From Nitrospiraceae bacterium (GTDB lineage: Bacteria > Nitrospirota > Thermodesulfovibrionia > UBA6902): 7,764 nt of DNA. How positions within the stretch are numbered: position 1 is the first letter of the stretch; every line of letters begins with the position of its first letter. Position numbers and translations under genes: made by a program. Shown here one piece after another: positions 1 to 4,696 of the stretch. Below the pieces are notes generated by a model. That model saw only the letters and a program-made list of their open reading frames with translations. It was not told where the DNA came from and made no database searches. The stretch lies in the NCBI GenBank assembly GCA_020354155.1, contig CP070644.1, positions 1,410,452-1,418,215 of the forward strand, written 5' to 3'.

Positions 1-1
1 T

Positions 2-523
2 CATGTCACCTACTTTTTCAACGGGGGAGAGGAAGAACCCTTTCAGGGAGAAGACAGATGCCTTATAGAATCGCCACGGGATGTTGCAACTTATGATTTA
101 AAACCCGAAATGAGCGCTTACAAAGTCACTGATGAGCTGCTGAGCAGAATTGACAGCAATCAATATGATTTCATTCTCCTCAACTTTGCCAATCCTGATA
201 TGGTTGGGCACACAGGTATTATGGAAGCGGCTATAAAGGCCTGCGAGACAATAGACCATTGCCTGCGGCGGATCATAGAAAAAATCAGGACTATTGGAGG
301 AATCGCCATAATAACTGCTGATCACGGCAACTGCGATCAGATGTCCAAGAATGGGAGTCCTCATACAGCACATACACTGAATCCAGTGCCATTTATCCTG
401 CTGAAAAAGGGGATAGTTCTGAAAGAGAAAGGCATCCTTGCTGATGTTGCGCCAACTGTTCTTGATCTCTTCGGTATGGAGCAACCGAAAGAAATGACTG
501 GCGAAAGCCTCATAAGAAAATAA
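2..523 (+). CDS. gpmI: 2,3-bisphosphoglycerate-independent phosphoglycerate mutase, C-terminal part (5' end outside window)
   Basis: This is the last 173 residues of the cofactor-independent phosphoglycerate mutase, which interconverts 3- and 2-phosphoglycerate in cytosolic glycolysis and gluconeogenesis. The reading frame is open from base 2, so the gene begins upstream; the family is about 510 residues long and roughly the C-terminal third is present. Visible family signatures are an N-terminal stretch with HVTYFFNGG, then [10 protein letters not shown], the metal-site motif NPDMVGHTG (Asp and His), the second metal motif TADHGN (Asp and His) and a late HTAHT histidine. These are the di-manganese ligands of the phosphatase-like domain, and all appear intact. 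The internal ATG at base 110 is a methionine within the conserved PEMSA stretch and not a start. The gene ends in TAA. comF follows 79 nt later on the same strand, with no strong terminator between them. Confidence 0.96.
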   Translation, partial: HVTYFFNGGEEEPFQGEDRCLIESPRDVATYDLKPEMSAYKVTDELLSRIDSNQYDFILLNFANPDMVGHTGIMEAAIKACETIDHCLRRIIEKIRTIGGIAIITADHGNCDQMSKNGSPHTAHTLNPVPFILLKKGIVLKEKGILADVAPTVLDLFGMEQPKEMTGESLIRK

Positions 524-602
524 AATGTATAAATCAAAATGCAAAATTAAGGAATTTTATTCAATAGGTTTTCCGAAATTTTGATCATTGATCTTTTTTC
601 TC

Positions 603-1313
603 ATGCTCAGTAATTTCCTGAACATTTTTTTCCCAGAGTCCTGTCCAGTCTGTCAGAAGCCATCCCGAAGCCATCTCACTGCACCCATATGCGCTGTATG
701 CTGGCAGTCCATAGATCCCTATCAAGGACCAATGTGCAGAAAGTGCGGCAAGCCCCTTCTTTCAGATGCATCTTTGACATGCGGCAGCTGTCTCCGGGAT
801 GAGCCCGCCTTTCACCATGGACGAAGTTTTGGACTCTATGAAGGAGTATTAAAAAAAGGCATCAACCTTCTGAAGTATCATGGGAAGAAGCGGCTCGCCA
901 GGCCATTGTCAGACATGCTGATTCAAAAAGGGCTGCCTCCCAGCATGCAAACTGCTGATACTGTGGTTCCTGTGCCGCTTCATCATAAACGTCTCAGGCA
1001 GCGGGAGTTTAACCAGGCAGCCCTTCTGGCAAAACATATCGCGGCTCATTTAAAGGGCCGGCTCGTCATCAACAGTCTTGAAAAGGTCAGGGACACTTCC
1101 CCTCAAGTCGGATTACGTGCACAGGAAAGAATGGAGAACATAAAAAATTCATTTCATATCGCAAACCCTGAGGGGATAAAAAATAAAAGCATTCTCCTCA
1201 TCGACGATGTTGTCACAACAGGGGCCACAATCAGGGAATGCTCAAAGGTATTAAAAAAAGCAGGGTCCGGAGATATCTATGCGCTGTCCCTGGCCCACGG
1301 TATGGTTGAATAA
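603..1313 (+). CDS. comF: ComF family phosphoribosyltransferase-like protein
   Basis: This 236-residue protein has the two-part ComF architecture. The N-terminal part carries four CxxC pairs (C14/C17, C30/C33, C45/C48, C60/C63), a double zinc-ribbon-like region. The C-terminal part is a type I phosphoribosyltransferase fold with VPVPLHHKRLRQREFNQ at about 122-138 and the PRPP-loop motif IDDVVTTGAT at about 200-209. In naturally transformable bacteria ComF works in the cytosol during uptake of single-stranded DNA. Many non-competent species also keep it, and its enzymatic substrate is not established. I chose ATG 603 because it gives MLSNFLNIFFPESCPVC, the usual ComF beginning. An in-frame TTG at 588 would add five residues. 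Neither start has a convincing Shine-Dalgarno sequence. No other competence gene lies in the window, so a role in transformation here is inferred from family only. Confidence 0.93.
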   Translation: MLSNFLNIFFPESCPVCQKPSRSHLTAPICAVCWQSIDPYQGPMCRKCGKPLLSDASLTCGSCLRDEPAFHHGRSFGLYEGVLKKGINLLKYHGKKRLARPLSDMLIQKGLPPSMQTADTVVPVPLHHKRLRQREFNQAALLAKHIAAHLKGRLVINSLEKVRDTSPQVGLRAQERMENIKNSFHIANPEGIKNKSILLIDDVVTTGATIRECSKVLKKAGSGDIYALSLAHGMVE

Positions 1314-1327
1314 ATAAAGGAAGTGCT

Positions 1328-1357
1328 GGAATAAGAGCTTAAATACTCCCTTATTCC
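1328..1357 (+). terminator. AT-rich hairpin after comF, possible weak terminator
   Basis: The arms GGAATAAG (1328-1335) and CTTATTCC (1350-1357) are perfectly complementary across a 14-nt loop, 15 nt after the comF stop codon. No run of T follows, so it is not a canonical rho-independent terminator. It could slow transcription or protect the 3' end of the comF transcript. Confidence 0.3.
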
Positions 1358-1379
1358 CCGACATGGAGACTGTGTCTCA

Positions 1380-1481
1380 ATTGTCATTGCGAGTCTGCCG
1401 GCAGGCAGGCGCCACCTTCGATGTCTCGCGATGACATGGCTGGATTTTCCGGTGCCCGATAAATCGTGAAACAATGACAAA
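1380..1481. repeat. REP/MITE-like palindromic element A
   Basis: TGTCATTGCGAG (1382-1393) is answered by CTCGCGATGACA (1425-1436), complementary at 11 of 12 positions, enclosing a perfect inner palindrome CTGCCGGCAG (1395-1404). A further CAATGACA (1472-1479) is the reverse complement of TGTCATTG at 1382-1389, so the element may extend over about 100 bp. Sequences of the type GTCATTGCGAG...CTCGCGATGAC are familiar as dispersed non-coding repeats in many anaerobic bacterial genomes. A dispersed copy number here is inferred, since only one copy is visible. Its minus-strand translation gives the stereotyped peptide expected from such elements and is not a gene. Confidence 0.6.
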
Positions 1482-1513
1482 AAATAAAGGACATATCCTT
1501 GCTGGATATGTCC
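1478..1513 (-). terminator. Rho-independent terminator of the minus-strand selenoprotein gene
   Basis: The arms at 1489-1498 and 1504-1513 form a perfect 10-bp stem with a 5-nt loop. Read on the minus strand, it is followed by TTTATTTTTTG (1488 down to 1478). The T-tract lies only on the minus-strand side, so the signal is directional. It sits 37 nt after the TAA of the minus-strand gene that ends at 1550. This is good independent evidence that a minus-strand transcript really crosses this otherwise ORF-poor interval. Confidence 0.8.
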
Positions 1514-1531
1514 CTGTTGTCGATACTCTAT

Positions 1532-1546
1532 CCGGCAGCCTGCCGG
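1532..1546 (-). promoter_or_regulatory. Candidate bacterial SECIS hairpin for the second selenocysteine codon
   Basis: On the minus strand, CCGGCA, loop GGC, TGCCGG form a perfect 6-bp stem with a 3-nt apical loop beginning with GG. The loop starts 18 nt after the second in-frame TGA (1561-1559). Bacterial SECIS elements, bound by SelB, are short hairpins just 3' of the UGA with a G at the start of a small apical loop, and this one fits. It begins 3 nt after the TAA stop codon and so lies in the untranslated region, which is possible only because this UGA is the third-last sense codon. It has no T-tract and is distinct from the terminator at 1489-1513. Confidence 0.5.
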
Positions 1547-1549
1547 TAT

Positions 1550-1762
1550 TTACACCCCTCAGGACCCTCCATAGCCAACTGTGATACTGTCCCCTTCGAC
1601 AATGACGGGCACCCTTCGGTCTCCTTTTGAATACTTCAGCATTTCGTCCAACCTGGAGCTGTCAGCCTTGACATCATAATACTCTGCTTCCGGATAGTCC
1701 CCACGGGCCTTATCAGTGTGGGGTCAGCCGGCTTTTCCATAAATAATTACCTGTTCTGACAT
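1550..1762 (-). CDS. Glutaredoxin-like selenoprotein with two in-frame TGA (Sec) codons, Uxx-star type
   Basis: Read from ATG 1762 with TGA as selenocysteine, the frame gives 70 residues and ends at TAA 1552-1550. The N-terminus MSEQVIIYGKAGU, followed by PHTDKAR, is a first beta strand leading into a UxxT redox motif (U13) in place of the glutaredoxin CxxC. The segment RRVPVIVEG has the thioredoxin-fold cis-proline pattern (P52). The C-terminus reads GYGGS-U-G-V-stop, with U68 from the second TGA (1561-1559). This matches what I remember as the Uxx-star glutaredoxin-like (seleno)protein family, named for Sec, two residues, then stop. The likely role is a small cytosolic thiol/selenol oxidoreductase; the partner is unknown. 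Support comes from AGGAGG at 1775-1770 (7 nt from ATG), a promoter at 1792-1800, a hairpin after each TGA, and a terminator. If the second TGA is read as a stop, a 67-residue protein remains. A standard ORF caller would miss the gene entirely. Confidence 0.85.
1693..1714 (-). promoter_or_regulatory. Candidate bacterial SECIS hairpin for the first selenocysteine codon
   Basis: After the first TGA (1726-1724) the minus strand can fold GATA with TATC, then G-C, then CCC with GGG around a 3-nt apical loop GTG, with one bulged A and one G-A mismatch. The loop starts 19 nt after the TGA and begins with G, as SelB-binding hairpins do. A competing fold pairs CCCCAC directly after the TGA with GTGGGG (1704-1699) around a 13-nt loop. 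I cannot compute which is more stable, so the exact structure is uncertain. Confidence 0.4.
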
Positions 1763-1769
1763 ATGGACA

Positions 1770-1775
1770 CCTCCT
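1770..1775 (-). promoter_or_regulatory. Strong Shine-Dalgarno sequence of the selenoprotein gene
   Basis: AGGAGG on the minus strand lies 7 nt upstream of ATG 1762. It fixes the start of the TGA-containing frame. It is also the only consensus Shine-Dalgarno sequence I see before any gene in the window. Confidence 0.85.
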
Positions 1776-1791
1776 GCGTAGTATAATTTAG

Positions 1792-1800
1792 ATTATACCA
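1792..1800 (-). promoter_or_regulatory. Extended -10 promoter for the selenoprotein gene
   Basis: The minus strand reads TGGTATAAT, a perfect sigma-70 TATAAT with the TGn extension. Transcription would start near 1785, giving a leader of about 20 nt that contains the AGGAGG. No good -35 hexamer is visible at the usual distance, as is common for extended -10 promoters. The promoter directly abuts palindromic element B. Confidence 0.55.
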
Positions 1801-1805
1801 GAGAG

Positions 1806-1910
1806 CCGTTATTCCCGCACAGGCTGGAATCTGGAAATATTTATTAAAAAACTGGATACCCGTTTTTCCTCCCCGGCGGATCAGCCGAGGCTGACGCGGG
1901 TATGACAGAA
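1806..1910. repeat. REP/MITE-like double-hairpin element B
   Basis: The outer ends GTTATTCCCGC (1808-1818) and GCGGGTATGAC (1896-1906) are inverted with two mismatches. The left half is itself a hairpin (ATTCCCGC 1811-1818 against GCTGGAAT 1823-1830, one mismatch). In the right half, ATACCCG (1856-1862) pairs with CGGGTAT (1897-1903), and there is a small inner TCAGCC/GGCTGA palindrome (1881-1894). GTCATTCCCGC...GCGGGAATGAC sequences are common dispersed elements in bacterial genomes. Minus-strand translation gives the typical repeat peptide IPACAGIT, which makes the overlapping minus-strand ORF spurious. Confidence 0.6.
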
Positions 1911-1933
1911 TGTGCTTAATATCATAAAACACA

Positions 1934-1961
1934 TTGTTTATTTATTGAATTTAAATATATA
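1934..1961 (+). promoter_or_regulatory. Weak candidate promoter for the small cysteine-containing gene
   Basis: TTGTTT (1934-1939) and TATATA (1956-1961) are 16 nt apart in a very AT-rich stretch ahead of ATG 1986. The low complexity of the region makes such matches likely by chance. Confidence 0.25.
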
Positions 1962-1985
1962 TCAATAATTGTTTAAGAAAATTAA

Positions 1986-2159
1986 ATGACTGAAAAAAAA
2001 ATCACCTGCAATAAATGCACCCACTTCTATGTGACCTGGGACAAACAGTACCCCCGGGGATGCAGGACAATGAATTTCAAATCAAAAGATCTTCCTTCAA
2101 CAGTGGTCTATGAATCCTCTGGTCTGGAGTGCCAGAAATTTAAGGCAAAGAAGAAGTAA
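1986..2159 (+). CDS. Conserved small cysteine-containing protein of unknown function
   Basis: This 57-residue ORF runs from ATG 1986 to TAA 2157-2159. It has CNKC near the N-terminus (C8, C11) followed by THFYVTWD, then PRGCR (C26), FKSKDLPS, and finally ESSGLECQKF (C49) with a lysine-rich tail. The pattern CxxCxxFxxTWD...P.GCR...FKSK..P...V..SSG..C..F resembles a recurrent family of small proteins in anaerobic proteobacteria and related phyla. From memory, some of these carry doubtful annotations such as uracil-DNA glycosylase. The four cysteines could bind zinc, but this is inference. No signal peptide or membrane segment is visible. There is no clear Shine-Dalgarno sequence, only a purine-rich AAGAAAA upstream. 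The compositional bias and the regular spacing of Cys, Trp, Phe and Pro argue for a real gene. Confidence 0.75.
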   Translation: MTEKKITCNKCTHFYVTWDKQYPRGCRTMNFKSKDLPSTVVYESSGLECQKFKAKKK

Positions 2160-2183
2160 CGTGCATTCCTTCCCTGTCTCAAA

Positions 2184-2213
2184 TTGCTTTTGAATAATAC
2201 CCTGTGTGATAAT
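2184..2213 (+). promoter_or_regulatory. Candidate promoter very close to the radical SAM gene start
   Basis: TTGCTT (2184-2189) and GATAAT (2208-2213) are 18 nt apart. Transcription would begin near 2219-2221, only a few bases before ATG 2225, so the mRNA would be almost leaderless. No Shine-Dalgarno sequence is present. The hexamers are not consensus, so confidence is low. Confidence 0.28.
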
Positions 2214-2224
2214 TACAATTGCTC

Positions 2225-4696
2225 ATGAATTATGCACTTTTCAGGAAACCAAGCAGATATATCAGCAATGAGATCAATTGTATAAAAAAGGAAGGTATTG
2301 TCAAAGTAGCGCTCTGTTTTCCCGACACCTATGAAATCGGGATGTCTCACATTGGCCTGAAAATTCTTTACCACATAATCAACAACCTGCCTGATACATC
2401 AGCAGAAAGAGTCTATGCACCCTGGGTTGATTATGAATCATACCTCAGAGAACATCACCTGCCCCTGACTTCACAGGAATTTTCACGACCTTTGAAGGAA
2501 TTCGATATACTCGGCTTTACCCTTCAATACGAGCTTTCCTATACCAACATATTGAATATGCTTGATCTGGGGGGTATTCCGATCCGATCCGAAAACAGAG
2601 ACGACAGCCATCCACTTGTGATAGCAGGCGGCCCCTGCGCTGTTAATCCGCTCCCCCTTGCACCTTTCATGGATGCCTTTGTCATCGGTGACGGGGAAGA
2701 AGTAATACAGGAGATCCTGTCAGCTGTCAGGGATCAGGGGTCAGGAGTAGGGGATAAAACAGAAGTATTGCGAACGCTCTCTCAGATTGAGGGAGTCTAT
2801 GTGCCTGTACTACATGAGAGCAGCAGACAGAAAATTCATCGCAGGTTCATGGAGAACCTTGATGAAGCACCCTACCCTGACAGGCCAATTGTTCCCTACA
2901 TGCAGGCTGTCCATGACCGGGTTGCCATTGAAATAGCGCGGGGTTGCACACGGGGATGCCGCTTCTGCCAGGCAGGGATGACCTACCGCCCCCTCAGGGA
3001 ACGTTCTGTAAAGACAGTATTATCTCTGGCAAAGAAATCCCTTGCCAGTACCGGTTATGAGGAAGTATCTTTTACCTCCTTGAGCGCCGGGGATTACAGC
3101 TGCCTGCTCCCTTTACTGAAAGGATTTAACAATATGTGTGCAGGTACCCATACATCAATATCACTCCCTTCGCTTCGTGTCGGGTCTATCGATTCTGAGG
3201 TCCTGAAGGAAATAAAGACCATTCGAAAAACAGGCTTCACCATCGCCCCTGAAGCCGGCACAAAAAGACTCAGAGACGTAATCAATAAGGACATTACTGA
3301 TGAGGAGTTTGACGAGACCCTTCGCAAACTCTTCCAGGAGGGTTGGAAAAAGGTGAAGCTCTATTTCATGGTCGGCCTTCCCACAGAGACCAGGGCTGAT
3401 ATTGAGGGGCTCATCAAAATGGCTCTCAGAGCCCGCCAGATAGGAAAACAGATAACAGGGAGACAGGTTGAAGTTAATGCAGGCATATCAGCCTTTGTTC
3501 CGAAACCGCATACTCCCTTTCAATGGGAAGGGCAGAACGATATGTCACTACTCCGGGAAAAACAGGATCACATCAAACAGGCATTCAGAAAAAAACGGAT
3601 TAAATTTAAGGGGCAGCATGTAGAGAACAGCCTCATGGAAGCAGTGTTCTCACGAGGCGACAGAGAGTGTGCCCGGCTGCTTGAAAATGCCTGGAAACTG
3701 GGGTGCCGCTTTGATGGCTGGTCAGAGCATTTTGACTTTCCTACATGGCAGGCGGCAGGGGAGAAAACTGGCATGGACCTTTTTGCATATGCCTCGAGGC
3801 CACTTGACCATGAGAAGGACCTGCCCTGGGATTTTATTGATACGGGCATTACGAAAAATTTCCTGCTCAAAGAATACAGCAAGGCCGTCAAGGAGAACAT
3901 TACCCCTGACTGCAGAGTATCCTGCCATGGCTGCGGTCTCGACTGCCAGAACACAGAGCACAGATCTCGGAAAACTGAGGACAGAAAACAGACCACAGAC
4001 ACCCGACCCCTGACCCCTGGCAAAAAACCGATCAATGTCCCTTCTCGCATCAGGATAAAATTCTCAAAAACAGGGGACATGCAATATCTCTCTCACCAGG
4101 AGCTTGTGACATCATTTTACAGAGCATTGAGAAGAGCACATATCCCGTTGGCATATTCTGAAGGATTTCATCCACATCCAAAGCTCTCCTTTGGACCGGC
4201 TCTGGCTGTTGGCATTGAGAGCACAAGCGAATATGCAGACATAGAACTGCCGGTGGTCGCCGACGCGTTGAATATTATGGAGCGGCTGAATAATGCCTTG
4301 CCTGCAGGACTCTGTGTTCTTTCGGCGTCATTGATCCCCCTGCGTGAAAAGTCCCTGAACGAGTTTGTCAGGCACTATCGGTACGAAGTGGCAATCGATG
4401 GAGAGGATACTTTCGTTGACACCTTTATGCAGCAGCAGGAATGTGCTGTTCATAGAAACAATAAAACCGTCAACATCAGACCTATGGTCACAGAAGCAAG
4501 GCAGGAAGGTTCCTCCCTGATTCTCCTGTTACAGGATGTAGAGGATGTGAAGCCGAGACCCCATGAAATATTAAAGGAACTACTCGGGAAATCCGCAGAA
4601 GAGATACAGGCATTCCCTATGAAAAGGACTGGCCTTTATGGAAATAATGGGGTAAAATTGGTTGAACCAATAACAAAAGATAACCATGGCCGGTAA
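2225..4696 (+). CDS. Radical SAM protein fused to a C-terminal DUF2344 domain (TIGR03960/TIGR03936-like)
   Basis: This 823-residue cytosolic protein has an N-terminal B12-binding-like Rossmann region (about 25-175, with PDTYEIGMSHIGLKIL and VIAGGPC). A radical SAM core follows, with the [4Fe-4S] motif CTRGCRFC (C241, C245, C248) and later APEAGTKRLR and YFMVGLPTE motifs. A second cysteine cluster, C-x3-C-x2-C-x3-C (C563, C567, C570, C574), is followed by a polar linker (about 575-602). The rest is the DUF2344 domain, recognised by IRIKFSKTGDMQYLSH and EGFHPHPKLSFGPAL (about 606-800). The fused form is known; its substrate is not established. The habitual neighbourhood with RNase G/E suggests a link to RNA metabolism, which is inference. 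I prefer ATG 2225 over the in-frame TTG 2219. Neither has a Shine-Dalgarno sequence. The 3' end overlaps rng by 11 nt. Two low-complexity segments (bases 2727-2754 and 3947-4030) look like repeat DNA absorbed in frame. Confidence 0.9.
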   Translation: MNYALFRKPSRYISNEINCIKKEGIVKVALCFPDTYEIGMSHIGLKILYHIINNLPDTSAERVYAPWVDYESYLREHHLPLTSQEFSRPLKEFDILGFTLQYELSYTNILNMLDLGGIPIRSENRDDSHPLVIAGGPCAVNPLPLAPFMDAFVIGDGEEVIQEILSAVRDQGSGVGDKTEVLRTLSQIEGVYVPVLHESSRQKIHRRFMENLDEAPYPDRPIVPYMQAVHDRVAIEIARGCTRGCRFCQAGMTYRPLRERSVKTVLSLAKKSLASTGYEEVSFTSLSAGDYSCLLPLLKGFNNMCAGTHTSISLPSLRVGSIDSEVLKEIKTIRKTGFTIAPEAGTKRLRDVINKDITDEEFDETLRKLFQEGWKKVKLYFMVGLPTETRADIEGLIKMALRARQIGKQITGRQVEVNAGISAFVPKPHTPFQWEGQNDMSLLREKQDHIKQAFRKKRIKFKGQHVENSLMEAVFSRGDRECARLLENAWKLGCRFDGWSEHFDFPTWQAAGEKTGMDLFAYASRPLDHEKDLPWDFIDTGITKNFLLKEYSKAVKENITPDCRVSCHGCGLDCQNTEHRSRKTEDRKQTTDTRPLTPGKKPINVPSRIRIKFSKTGDMQYLSHQELVTSFYRALRRAHIPLAYSEGFHPHPKLSFGPALAVGIESTSEYADIELPVVADALNIMERLNNALPAGLCVLSASLIPLREKSLNEFVRHYRYEVAIDGEDTFVDTFMQQQECAVHRNNKTVNIRPMVTEARQEGSSLILLLQDVEDVKPRPHEILKELLGKSAEEIQAFPMKRTGLYGNNGVKLVEPITKDNHGR
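2727..2754. repeat. Heptamer tandem repeat inside the radical SAM gene
   Basis: Four consecutive 7-bp units close to TCAGGGG occupy this stretch. The first three are TCAGGGA, TCAGGGG and TCAGGAG, and the fourth is a degenerate copy. They encode the segment RDQGSGVGD between the B12-binding-like region and the radical SAM core, a likely surface loop. A 7-bp period is unusual in coding DNA because unit changes shift the frame unless compensated. Confidence 0.6.
4000..4020. repeat. Inverse heptamer repeat in the interdomain linker of the radical SAM gene
   Basis: Three 7-bp units, CACCCGA, CCCCTGA and CCCCTGG, are the reverse complement of the TCAGGGG-type unit seen at 2727-2754. They end a polar low-complexity linker (bases 3947-4030) that joins the cysteine cluster of the radical SAM part to the DUF2344 domain. 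Confidence 0.5.

Noticed and set aside
98..544. 148-residue minus-strand ORF opposite gpmI
   Set aside because: The plus strand carries conserved phosphoglycerate mutase motifs with both metal sites; the minus-strand product shows no family features.
581..599. Possible terminator between gpmI and comF (GATC-ATT-GATC followed by T6)
   Set aside because: The stem is only 4 bp and overlaps the start region of comF; too weak to call.
1277..1480. 67-residue minus-strand ORF after comF
   Set aside because: Its sequence is largely the translation of palindromic element A (HVIARHRRWRLPAGRLAMT type), a typical spurious ORF over dispersed repeats.
1550..1762. Pseudogene explanation for the TGA-interrupted frame
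   Set aside because: Consensus Shine-Dalgarno sequence, extended -10, directional terminator, hairpins at SECIS-like spacing and TGAs at redox positions are unlikely in a decayed gene.
1747..1932. 61-residue minus-strand ORF overlapping the selenoprotein start
   Set aside because: It translates element B (IPACAGIT type) and runs out of frame into the real gene; no ribosome binding site.
3568..4080. 170-residue minus-strand ORF and the overlapping 114-residue plus-strand ORF
   Set aside because: Both are shadows of the radical SAM/DUF2344 gene; the apparent length comes from its biased composition and repeat-like linker.
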